Assembly (NCBI RefSeq): GCF_020520425.1
Contig: NC_079488.1
Span: forward strand, 38,493,247 to 38,557,246
DNA: 64,000 nucleotides
Reading direction: 5' to 3'
DNA from: Spinacia oleracea
Taxonomy: Eukaryota; Streptophyta; Magnoliopsida; Caryophyllales; Amaranthaceae
Below the pieces are notes generated by a model that searched no databases, was not told where the DNA came from, and saw nothing but the letters and a program-made list of their open reading frames with translations. A program made the position numbers and the translations under genes. Shown piece by piece: positions 1 to 10,684 of the stretch; within the stretch, counting starts at the first letter, position 1, and each line of letters opens with the position of its first letter.

Positions 1-887
1 CCAATAGGAATAGACATTTAATCATACACTGACTCTTGCAGATTCAGGAATCTCGCATGAGCTCAAACTCACACACACACGGCAGCCACAAGGGCTGCCC
101 ACGCATGCGAGCAGCAGCCCACGCAGCGCGGCCCACGCATGCGTGGCCTTGTGCGCGCTGGGCTGTGGCGTGCGTGCTTGCTGGGCGATGGCCTGGCTTC
201 GTGCTGGGCCTTCGTCCGGCAGGCCTCGTCCGATGCTAATTCGTACGATACGCTTCCGATTAAAATTCCATTTCCGGAATCTATTTCCGATACGAACAAT
301 ATTCAATATTTCCGATTCCGGAATTAATTTCCGTTTCGAACAAATATTTAATATTTCCGTTTCCGGAATTATTTTCCGATTCCGGTAATATTTCTGATTC
401 TGACAATATTTCCGTTTCCGGCAATATTTCCGATTCTGGTAATATTTCCATTTCCAACAATATTTTCCGATACGTACCATGTTTCCGTTTCCGGCAACAT
501 CTACGACTTGGATAATATTCATATTTCCGATACGATCCATATTTCCGTTTCCGGCAATATCATCGTTTCCGGAGTATTCATTTCTTGCCTGTGACGATCT
601 TAGCTCCCACTGAAACCAAGATCCGTCGGTTCCGAATATTCATAGATGGAGTATTTAATGCCATTAAATACTTGATCCGTTTACGTACTATTTGTGTGAC
701 CCTACGGGTTCAGTCAAGAGTAAGCTGTGGATTAATATCATTAATTCCACTTGAACTGAAGCGGCCTCTAGCTAGGCATTCAGCTCACTTGATCTCACTG
801 AATTATTAACTTGTTAATTAATACTGAACCGCATTTATTAGACTTAACATAGAATGCATACTTGGACCAAGGGCATTATTTCCTTCA
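1..887 (-). repeat. 3' LTR of copia A, partial
   Basis: This matches 8973-9859 at a constant offset of 8972 with no difference seen. It ends in TTCCTTCA (CA terminus in plus orientation) at 887, followed by the polypurine tract. The first part of the LTR, equivalent to 8520-8972, lies left of the window. It includes the GC-rich block at 100-240 and the TTCCG-rich repeat array at 240-600. Confidence 0.92.
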
Positions 888-900
888 GTCTCCCACTTGT
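888..900 (-). other. Polypurine tract of copia A
   Basis: GTCTCCCACTT in plus orientation reads as a purine-rich AAGTGGGAGAC on the minus strand, directly next to the 3' LTR. This is where plus-strand DNA synthesis starts in copia elements. The same tract sits beside the 3' LTRs of elements B and D. Confidence 0.8.
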
Positions 901-1649
901 CCTTAGGGACAAGTGTGCATTTCCTAATTCCTTTGTCGCTCGATGCTTGCTTTTGAACATAAGGTAAGAGTTGTCATCCTTATTATGTCCAGAGGTGTTC
1001 CTCGGTTTCAGAGTTCAACTGATCAAATAAACAGATAATCATAGCCTATGATTCATCCGAGCACGGCCATGCATTTCACAGTTTCTAGCTCTCCGAGTGG
1101 CCTTGTACAACTTTTAAGCATCTCATCCCGATTTATGGGAGGACAATCCCAATCTTGCGATCTTGAGATTAGACTTCGTTTGATAGGTGATTACCTGAGC
1201 GTTGCCTTTATAGCCTCCTTTTACGGTGCGACGGTTGGTCAACGTCAAAGCAACCAGTTCTCAAACAAGTAATCTCAAATCACTCAGGTATTGAGGATTT
1301 AGTGTCTAATAATTTAATGAAATTTACTTATGACAGACTTTCATCTCTTACAGTAAAGTTTCATAGGTCTTGTCCGATACTAGTCTTCCCAAAGTAAGTA
1401 TCTATGCAAATGATTATGACATTGCCATGTCCACATAGTTCAAGAAACAGAACTACTAGTCATCTTGCATTCTAATCGTCTAACGTTTTTTATGCGTCCA
1501 ATTTTATAGAAAACTCCGACTAGGGACCATTTTCAACCTTTGACATTCAAGTTCACTTGATAGACATTTCTTAGTCACAGGACTGGTCCTGACAGTCTAT
1601 CTTGAATATATCGTCAAATTTGAAGGGACTCATCATTTAATACTAAACC

Positions 1650-4600
1650 AAGATTAAATGGAATATGAAAATACATTTCATATATGATAAATGTTCAACC
1701 CCAATGTTTTACAACCATGGGCCTCAAACCCATTTTCTAAAACAATTCATGGAATTCAAAGCTATGCTTGATTTCCAGTGCGACAACGTGAGTGTTGCTT
1801 CTCACTTGTTGCATAGGTTTAGTTATCATGCTTTGCCAATCTTAATATCCTTTTCATCGAATGTTCTTCGAGATATGATGATAAGATCTTTTCGAGTTTG
1901 TTTATTATGTGATCTAGTCTTACTTACTACATTAGTGGTACTACGCATTTTGCAATGAAGAACCATTAAGTCAACAGACATGTGATCTTCCCAAGTTCAA
2001 TGAAGAACTAATTAACATAAACAACTCTGTTTTATTGCTTCTTAGGCAATAAGTACTTTTACTTCAACTGTTTAGGTTGCTAGTGATGCTTTGTTTGGAT
2101 TTGCTTATCCAAGCAGTTCACAGATATGTGGAAGACTTTCCAGCTGTATCTTAGAACATAGAAATTAATATTTTAATTTCCCACGCAACAACTCATGGTC
2201 TCCAATCCATGTTGCCATTTCGAAACACGATGCTCTTTAGCTCGCCCTTGTCAATGGTTAACTCCAAAGGGTCTTTGCTTGATCCTTTGCCAGTGTTTAT
2301 GCGTGTAGCATCAATATTTAGCATATCTTTATTTCCTTGAATCAAGAACTATTCCTATGTACCTTTTCAAGTACCATAAGTATTCTTGATCTCAATCTAG
2401 TTGATCTTCACTTAGATCAATAGAGATTGGTATATGTTCGTCATGCCTAAAGTCATACGATACGTTTTTGGCGATCCTCATATTATATCATACATGATAA
2501 ATTCTTTTGCAGAATAATTCCTAATTGAATTCTATTCATGTAACTTTAGCTTATTCAATTTCAGCAGATACTGAATCCAGCTAAATTCTTTGACATATAA
2601 TATAGGTTAAGAATCTCATTTAGACCCTTTGATGTTTAACTTAGTAAATGCTTATACATAGTTCAAACATCCTTTACTTAGATTTATTCACATGGGTCGA
2701 ATATCTCCAAAGGAGTCTTTCGTGTTTGATTTAGTAAATGCCATTACTTAATCCAAAACAATACCATAAGATCTTTGTAAATAGATCTTAATACCCAGTA
2801 TGTACTAAGTTTCGCCATGGTCCATCATTGATGAATAATTTCAAATCTAAGTCATTAGCATTTGAATGTTATTTCACAATAGAGAGATATGTGTGTGATA
2901 CACATAGGACCAAATAAGTTTTTATGTACTCCCACTAAACTTCTTATATATCTATAAGAATCATGTACATTTTATGAAACTAAAATACTTATTAGCTTCA
3001 CCAAAATACATTTCTAATTCCCAATTGCTTGCTTAAATCTGTGCTTTAGATTTCATAAGCTAGCTTTCCTTTTCAAGCATTTATTTGGATCCACAAATCC
3101 TATGACATACCATGTACATAGTTTATTCCAACATTTGATTGAGGAATACGTTTTGTCATCCAATTGCCATATGTACCAATATGCAATCATTGCTTGAATT
3201 ATAGACTTAAGCATTACGATTTTGCATGAGGTTTCAACACAATCCATGCCATGAATTTGCTTGTAACCTTTAGCAACTAATCTAGCTTTGTGTGTGAACA
3301 CAATTCCATGTTTGATGGTTTTTATCCTTAAAACAAACTTGCAACCAATAGGTGTGAAACTATTCTTGCAAATCAACAAAATCTCAATTTTGTCATCAAA
3401 ACATTGAGTATGTTTTATGGCCTCTAACCATTTAAAACATTTGAGTCTATATATGGCCTCTAACCATTTTAGGGAATCTAGGTTTCGTCATAGCTTTCTT
3501 ACAAGTCGCAAACTCATTAATCTACATGATAATAGTTTGACTGCAAGTTGTAGGTTTCTTCACTATTTAATAGAAGAATCTCATAGTTTCATTGACCTGA
3601 TCTCTATGTTTCTTTACTATCTAATAGAAGAATCTCATAGTTTCAGTGACTTGAATTCTATGCCTACTTGGGTATAGAACATCAAACATTAGAATATCAA
3701 TAGCCACTTGAAAGTCCTTTGAATATTCTGTTCTCCTTGAAGCACTTTTAAAGTCTTCTAAGAGATGTCTATTCTTTAAAAGCTACTTCTAAAGTCCTTT
3801 CAGAATGAGTTCGGATTTTCTGAAGCACTTCGAAAAGCCTCCGGAATGTCCGTTTATGTTTGTTGTTCGCCTCGAAAACTTTCGAGGTCTATTTTCTCCC
3901 ACTTGTCATTTTGGAAACGAATCTCCAAAAGGACATTATTTCGAGCAAACAAACATTATGTTCTCAAAAATTCGTGGTAGAAACAATACCCTTGTGTCTC
4001 ATTTGAATAAATCACAACGAAACATATATCTAGACTTGGGCCTTAGTTTGTTGAATAACAAACACTAAGCTCCCACTGAGTTTAGCAACTCTTTAGATAT
4101 ATATAATTGAAAAGATATCCTGAAATTACTTTTCAATAGCTTTGACGAATTTGGTTTAGTTTGGTGGTAGTTGAGCATTTTGTTTTAGAAATTATAGGAA
4201 AAGTCTTTATGATTCATCATTGATCGAATCAAGTACTAATTGACTTCGATCATTCCAACGTAGATATGCCATATCTTATGGAGCTAGATTGTGAAATTAC
4301 AACACACAATCATTGATGATCATATTTGGTCTCAAGTAATCATCAACATGATCTAACCTAGATCTTTATGATTTCTTGCCGAGTGGATTTTATACTTCTG
4401 AATCTTTGAACTAGCCAAACAGATTCAACTTATATCACATTTGAGTAAATAAACCTATATTCACTCAAATCCATGTGAAATAATAAAGTCATAAAACCTT
4501 TCTTTAGCTTTGAACTCTATCGTCTAGGCGTTCTAACAATAGTTCATATTCTTTGTTACTTTCAACAAGTAAGACTAGCTTGTCTTAAGTTGATCTAGAA

Positions 4601-4750
4601 ATCAACCAACTTTCAAAAGTCCATCAAAATAGAGCTTATGAATGTTAACTTGTTGATATGGTCTAAGCAACAATGCCAAAGATTTAATGGAACTCAAATC
4701 AAGGGTTTGATTTGAACCTAGTAAAGTTCTTTAAAGAGTTGTTTGTTTTA
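1650..4750 (-). pseudogene. Decayed copia pol relic in element A
   Basis: Minus-strand reading gives pieces of a copia polyprotein broken by many stops and shifts. The clearest piece is at 3053-3379, where RLVAKGY, MLKSI and IWQLD line up with the reverse transcriptase of element B (RLVAKGYRKVHG, MLKSIRIM, IWQMDVKTAF). A second piece at about 3880-4010 matches the post-integrase segment of B around 42660-42780 at the DNA level. No catalytic motif survives as an open frame. Divergence from B is far greater here than in the LTRs of the same element. Confidence 0.7.
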
Positions 4751-7080
4751 ATCAAGCATATTGACTCAACCAGTAATTGACCATTTCATTCAAATAAACA
4801 AACAAACATTGTTTTTGTTTTTCTTTGAATGTGAGTCTTTCTGTGTTTGAAGCAGAAATTTAGGTATGCTGATTATGGAACAAAATAGCCATTAAGTTCC
4901 AGCCTTTGAAAGGACTTTAAAACAAACTAGGTGACCCTACAACTAATGTAGCATTGCCATGCTTCATTTCCCACTTGTAGGTCATTAGTGTATCCTAGCT
5001 TCCATTGTTTGAGTTATTACCGAAGTAAGAACCTCAAGCGGTATATGATACCAAGGAAGTTTGATTGCTAGGTCACTTCTCTTTAAACTTATAGGTAGAA
5101 CCGGAATCGTAAATTCCTTTCATTTGTTCCTTTGTTTTCCTATTTCTTGCACCCTTTCTTATAGTCTTAAGAATTGAATTCTTTAGTGTTGACTTTTATA
5201 CTTTGTTAGACATGTCCAATGCACCAACAAGGTTCTTTACCATTTTAATTTATGTTGAATATTTTGTTTCAACTAGATGATCTTACCAGAAGCTTCTAAA
5301 GTTCTCTAAGCATCGATCTATTCGAATGTCTAGTGACTAGACTCATTCGAGAATTAAATGGACAAAGATATTAGGTTGTTAACCATTGGTAAAGCTGAGC
5401 GTTTAAGCTCAATGCTTTATGATCTCAAAACTACAGTGTATTTTGAATTCACAAGCACCAATCGGTTTGCCATTCGACTTTGATACTCGAAAACAACCAT
5501 AAAAGTCGATATAAGAAACGTACATTTTAAATTGCTCACTTTCTCTCATTTCCGTGAATCGTTCTTGGATTCACTACCAATCGAGGAAATTTACTGTTAC
5601 CTTTCTAAAAGGATTTATTGCAGTGCAAGATATTTAATTATAAACAATAATTAAAACATACATTGAAGCATGCAAAGTCCAAACATTTATCAGGAATAAT
5701 AACTTGAAATTAAAGCAACCATGCAATTCAAACAAGTTATTAGCATTTTATTCGATTTTATTGTTCCGGCAGGTGTGAATAAAATGATTCCAAGACCCTA
5801 AAACCATTGAAGAATTAAGCACAGTTTGTCGACTCAATTCTAAAACATTTTAGGTAAGCAAAAGCCTTTTGCTAATAGTCTAGAAACTACTCTTGGTTGA
5901 TAGGTACGTCTAAGAACTTATTAGGTAAACCTATCGAGTTTGCCACGACATAAAAGGACTCCTTACTTATATCGTTGAGTTTCACCAAAACTAACATGTA
6001 CTCACAATTATTTGTGTACCTTGCCCCTTTAGGACCAATAAGTAACACCTCGCTGAGCGAAAACTATTACTAGATTGATGTAAAGGATATCCAAGCAAGT
6101 GTATATTTTGGCATGGCACCTTTTAACTCAATTTTTAAGTTTGGAACTTAAGGCTCTTACTATGTTGGTTAGATTTTAAGTGAACTAAAATCCTTAATCA
6201 TGCAACATAATCAAGCTTTTGATCTCATGCATTTTAAGACATATTTAAAGCAATAAATAACTTAAAACATGCATAAGATATTTGTGATCTAGTATGGCCC
6301 GACTTCATCTTGAAGCTTTGACTTCAAAGTCCGTCTTGAAAATCTCCGTGGGAGGCACCATTTTCTTCAAATAGGATAAGCTATAACTAATTACAACTAT
6401 TTGATGGTACGCAGACCATATTTGAATTGAAAAATAACTTTGGTGCTTTAGACCAATTACATTCAAATTAATGGTACGCAGACCATATTTTCTATCCTAT
6501 TTGGGCCATACTAGTCACTTCATAACCTGCAAAACAGTACATATACAATATATACCATTCACCCATTCATTATCATGAATGGCCCACATAGCTGGTTAGT
6601 AAAACACATTATGCATCACGTAAACATTTGCAGCAATTAATCAAGGGCACCAATAATCTACCAATTATTCAGTCCTTATTAATTCTAATCGAGTTGTTTT
6701 AACCTTAAGGATTTGTAGACCTAATCAAGAGTTTATGACTAAAAGCACTCCCACTCAAACCAATAAATTCATATGCTTTACTAATTTTAAACATAAAATT
6801 GTATTTCTAGTCTAACCGGAAACATACAAATTTAATTAAAATTTAAAGCTCATATAAATTTATAATTGAATCCAAAAATTTAATTTTAATTTCAGTCACA
6901 TTTAAATTAATTTATGATTTTAATTTTAGTAAAATAATTAGAATAAATGCCATTTATTATAATTATAATATTCAAAATTAAAATCCAAGAAATTAATTCA
7001 AATTATTAATTTTAAAATCAATTAAAAATTACGTGAACTGAAATTTTCAAATTAGACATTCAAAACGATCTAATCGTAAC
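4751..7080. other. AT-rich interior of copia A with no recognisable gene
   Basis: No open frame of note is seen. By position between pol relic and primer-binding site this should be the old gag and 5' leader region. A short phrase (ATGGTACGCAGACCATAT) occurs twice at about 6411-6429 and 6471-6490. Nothing else structured was seen. Confidence 0.5.
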
Positions 7081-7770
7081 GCAAACACCCTACGCGTTGC
7101 ACGCCCATGGGCTGTACGCACACAGCCATTGCTGGCCATGTGCGCGCAGCCCATGCGCTCGTTGCATAGCTGCTGCTGTCCCATACGCAAGCCTCCGCAC
7201 AGCGCCCACCGCACGCGAGCTATCGCTCGCAGCGCGCGCGCGTTACCGCGCTCGCTGGTGCGCGAGATCGCTCGCTGGTGCGCGCGAGCCATCGCTCGCT
7301 GGGGCGCTGCATCGCTCGCTGGCGCGCGAGATCGCTCGCTGGCGCGCGAGATCGCGCGCTGGCGCGCGAGATCGCTCGCTGGGGCGCTGCATCGCTCGCT
7401 GGCGCGCGAGATCGCGCGCTGGCGCGCGAGATCGCTCGCTGGTGCGCGCGAGTGATGCTGGGCGCAGCGCTCGTGGCACGCGAGCTTGCGCTCGCTGCGC
7501 ACGAGGCTGCGCGCTGTTGTGCGAGGCAGCGCGCGCTGTGGCGCAGCTCGCTTGCTGCCCACACGCGACTGCCTTGGCTCGCCCCTCGCCCATGCCCATA
7601 CGTTCATTGCTCGTGGCACACGACACAAGGCAGGGCTGCTGCCTTGTGCTCGTGCACTACGGCCTTGCTCATTGCATTCGTGCCGCACGGGCGACGAGCT
7701 CCCTTGCTCGTCGTCGCATGCCCGCATTATACAACACCCCTTAAGGGTAACACGAAGCGTCCATTGCTTC
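7081..7770. repeat. GC-rich island with 20-bp minisatellite
   Basis: A sharply GC-rich block sits inside very AT-rich DNA. Between about 7250 and 7455 it is a 20-bp tandem array with three variant units: one with GGGGCGCTGC, one with GATCGCTCGCT and one with GATCGCGCGCT. From 7301 the order is a, b, c, b, a, c, b, which suggests duplication of multi-unit blocks. The long open frames on both strands here come from the repeat composition and are not genes. The GC-rich part of the LTRs has similar GCGCGCTG wording, so the block may have a related origin. Confidence 0.85.
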
Positions 7771-8504
7771 GCGCGTGCAAGTTATTTGAACGAATCGCAT
7801 AAAATTTAAAATTTATATTTAAAATTAATGACAAATTAATAAATAATATTAATTTCATAATTTTAGGGCGAAAAATCGAAAATTTATTATCCAATTGATT
7901 TCCGATTGATATGGATTCAAGTCTAGGTCATAAAAATTTAAAATTTATCGTAAATTTACAATTTTTATGGTGGTTTTTAATCATAGGTTTCTAATTAAAT
8001 TACAATTAATTATGAAAATCAAATTAATTCTAAATTATTCTAATTTTCAACAAATTAATCATAATTACAAATTAGATTGCATAATTAACAAGACTAGGCA
8101 TTCAAACTTGTTAAACATATGCAATAGGTCAATCAAATATTCAAGATTTATCAACAAGAATCGCAAATATTTAATTTAACATCTTAAATTTACGAAATTT
8201 TGCATTCGAAAAACTAAAACCTTCGAAAAGTCATAGTTAGGCTTCGAATTTGAGAATTCTGGGTTCGGCAGAAAAAAACTATTTTTGTCAAAATTTTAGA
8301 ATGCCTTTTACATGCGGAATTGACACAAAAATCACTCAATTCGGATGAGTAATGAAGAAACTGCCGAAAAACTGCGTACGTATAATTAAATAAACGCAAT
8401 TTGCAACTAATTAACAATTACGAAAATTAATCACCCCTTTTAATTCTTGCAAATTTGTAATATTTAACCATGTTCATGCAATTTAGATTATGAAAATAAT
8501 AAGG
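7771..8504. other. AT-rich leader region of copia A
   Basis: Between the GC-rich island and the primer-binding site the sequence is strongly AT-rich and has no convincing coding frame. By position it is the 5' untranslated leader of the retrotransposon transcript. Confidence 0.5.
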
Positions 8505-8518
8505 GGCTCGTGATACCA
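8505..8518 (-). other. Primer-binding site of copia A
   Basis: The minus strand reads TGGTATCACGAGCC one base inside the 5' LTR. Apart from one extra C this is the complement of the 3' end of plant initiator methionine tRNA (TGGTATCAGAGCC), the usual primer of copia elements. It fixes the orientation of the element. Confidence 0.88.
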
Positions 8519-8519
8519 C

Positions 8520-9859
8520 TGTTAGGTTATGATACATATGACATTACATAGATCATGCGGAAACAACCATTAACCCAGGAAACATATTATTTACACATAA
8601 TCATTTAGCATAGTTTAGATGCATACTCTTTGTTGCGTGCCTTCCCTAGCTGCGCCCGAACCGAACAAGAACAAGTCTTTTAGGACTCCAAGTGTCGTCC
8701 CTCCGTAGAAAGTCCACAGCACGTCCGGATCCGCCTTAAGATTGACCAACTAGAATCGCCCTTAAGGTACTCAGAAAATTCGGCACTTTTGGGGCAAGAT
8801 GGGTGTTTGAATTTTCTCTCAAAAAACTCACTTTTGAATACTTTGAAACTTGTGTATAAATTATGACCCCTAGGCCTTTATTTATAGAGTTATGGAAAAG
8901 GAATCGTAATCCTAGTAGGATGCGAATTAATTGGAATTAGAATTCTACATGAATTCTACTTAATCAATTTATCCAATAGGAATAGACATTTAATCATACA
9001 CTGACTCTTGCAGATTCAGGAATCTCGCATGAGCTCAAACTCACACACACACGGCAGCCACAAGGGCTGCCCACGCATGCGAGCAGCAGCCCACGCAGCG
9101 CGGCCCACGCATGCGTGGCCTTGTGCGCGCTGGGCTGTGGCGTGCGTGCTTGCTGGGCGATGGCCTGGCTTCGTGCTGGGCCTTCGTCCGGCAGGCCTCG
9201 TCCGATGCTAATTCGTACGATACGCTTCCGATTAAAATTCCATTTCCGGAATCTATTTCCGATACGAACAATATTCAATATTTCCGATTCCGGAATTAAT
9301 TTCCGTTTCGAACAAATATTTAATATTTCCGTTTCCGGAATTATTTTCCGATTCCGGTAATATTTCTGATTCTGACAATATTTCCGTTTCCGGCAATATT
9401 TCCGATTCTGGTAATATTTCCATTTCCAACAATATTTTCCGATACGTACCATGTTTCCGTTTCCGGCAACATCTACGACTTGGATAATATTCATATTTCC
9501 GATACGATCCATATTTCCGTTTCCGGCAATATCATCGTTTCCGGAGTATTCATTTCTTGCCTGTGACGATCTTAGCTCCCACTGAAACCAAGATCCGTCG
9601 GTTCCGAATATTCATAGATGGAGTATTTAATGCCATTAAATACTTGATCCGTTTACGTACTATTTGTGTGACCCTACGGGTTCAGTCAAGAGTAAGCTGT
9701 GGATTAATATCATTAATTCCACTTGAACTGAAGCGGCCTCTAGCTAGGCATTCAGCTCACTTGATCTCACTGAATTATTAACTTGTTAATTAATACTGAA
9801 CCGCATTTATTAGACTTAACATAGAATGCATACTTGGACCAAGGGCATTATTTCCTTCA
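8520..9859 (-). repeat. 5' LTR of copia A, complete (1340 bp)
   Basis: Starts TGTTAGG and ends CCTTCA in plus orientation, giving TG...CA termini. In transcription order (minus strand) it holds a TTCCG/CGGAA-rich repeat array, a GC-rich block, a TATA box at 8879-8886 and a transcribed part running to 8520. The five bases after it, CATAT, would be one half of a target duplication whose partner is off the window. Confidence 0.92.
8879..8886 (-). promoter_or_regulatory. TATA box in copia A 5' LTR
   Basis: TATAAATA on the minus strand. The same box occurs at the same place in the LTRs of element B. It marks the likely U3/R boundary and places the TTCCG array upstream of the promoter. Confidence 0.6.
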
Positions 9860-10334
9860 CATATAACATTTATAGTTCTTTCTTTTTATCGAAGATAATA
9901 GATTGTATATTATTTTAAAGTTATAATACAGTGAGACGCTTATTTGATATGACAGAAATGAAATTGAATCGTATATATTATTTCAATTGTTAAATTAGCA
10001 TAAGCTTTAAAATTGTTGCTTTTATTTTCTATTACAGGTATTTAATTAAATAAAAAGAGCCTGAAATATAGAATCTGCTCACAAATATCATCGTATTTTA
10101 GTTAAATGCTACTAATTTTAATTCATATCAAATTAGTTGTTGAGCGCATTAAATTTTTCGTCATTACAAAAGATTTGACAGCGCTTATATTTTGAATGCT
10201 GCTAAATATGATAACTTCAACAGCGCTTATTAAAAGCGCTATTGTTTTTTTAACAGCGCTAGTAATTCACAGCGCTTCATAAGCGCTGTGTTTAAATGAA
10301 AAAAGCGCTATTAAAAGCTTATTATGGTGTAGTG
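9860..10334. mobile_element. Right end of a CACTA element with AGCGCT subterminal repeats
   Basis: The segment ends at 10334 in GGTGTAGTG, the inverted form of a CACTACACC terminus. About 150 bp inside that end there are at least seven AGCGCT/AAGCGCT motifs in both orientations (10178-10312), typical of the subterminal repeats bound by CACTA transposases. The left part is interrupted by copia A and lies outside the window. The triplet after the terminus is GAT, which could be a target duplication. No coding sequence is visible. Confidence 0.65.
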
Positions 10335-10342
10335 GATGATGG

Positions 10343-10374
<32 letters not shown>
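10335..10374. repeat. (GAT)n microsatellite
   Basis: An imperfect GAT/GGT repeat starts immediately after the CACTA terminus. It may have arisen from the GAT triplet at the insertion site. Confidence 0.8.
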
Positions 10375-10462
10375 CATATGACGACTAGCTAGCATGTTCT
10401 TGATGTGTTTGATTCAATTTAGTTTGTAAAATGTTGTGTTGAACATACGTTAAGTTGTAGTT

Positions 10463-10574
10463 TGATAATCTTATGTTTGAAGTGCGAATTATGTTATCTC
10501 TTTTTATGGAGCGAATGTTGATAATCTTATGTTTGAAGTGCAAATTATGTTATCTCTTTTTATGGAACGAATTA
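10463..10574. repeat. 56-bp tandem duplication
   Basis: Two adjacent copies of a 56-bp unit starting TGATAATCTTATG differ at a few positions. They lie upstream of the CACTA transposase gene. Confidence 0.85.
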
Positions 10575-10684
10575 TATTATTGAGCATTTACTTCCTATTA
10601 GATACTTACATATAGCGAACATGTACTGTTCTTGGAATTTACTTATACAGCTAATGCTTGGTTTGTGTTTTACTAATTAAACAG

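Larger units (their letters stand above)
1..9859 (-). mobile_element. Ty1/copia retrotransposon A, non-autonomous, left-truncated by the window edge
   Basis: LTR retrotransposon read on the minus strand. The right-hand (5') LTR is complete at 8520-9859. The left-hand (3') LTR is present only as its last 887 bases. A primer-binding site abuts the 5' LTR and a purine-rich tract (AAGTGGGAGAC on the minus strand) abuts the 3' LTR. The interior of about 7.6 kb has no intact gag or pol, only relics matching the pol of copia element B further right. The part of the interior next to the 3' LTR (888-1650) is nearly identical to the same region of elements B and D. Where both LTRs are visible I find no difference, so the insertion or copying is very recent although the coding region is dead. 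The target duplication cannot be checked because the left end is outside the window. Confidence 0.9.

Noticed and set aside
22..540. Minus-strand frame of 172 residues rich in Asn, Arg and Lys, repeated at 8994-9512, 39457-39660, 44013-44597, 54492-54716 and 55410-55958
   Set aside because: It follows the TTCCG repeat array of the copia LTR. Frames across such low-complexity repeats stay open by chance, and they recur only because the LTR recurs.
585..809. 74-residue plus-strand frame present in all copia LTR copies, and another at 1048-1272, 40168-40392 and 61274-61498
   Set aside because: They are antisense to the element, lie in LTR or 3' UTR DNA, and are conserved only because the DNA is.
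7047..7809. Several overlapping long frames on both strands rich in Ala, Arg and Ser
   Set aside because: They are produced by the GC-rich 20-bp minisatellite, which lacks stop codons in several frames. No protein family is recognisable.
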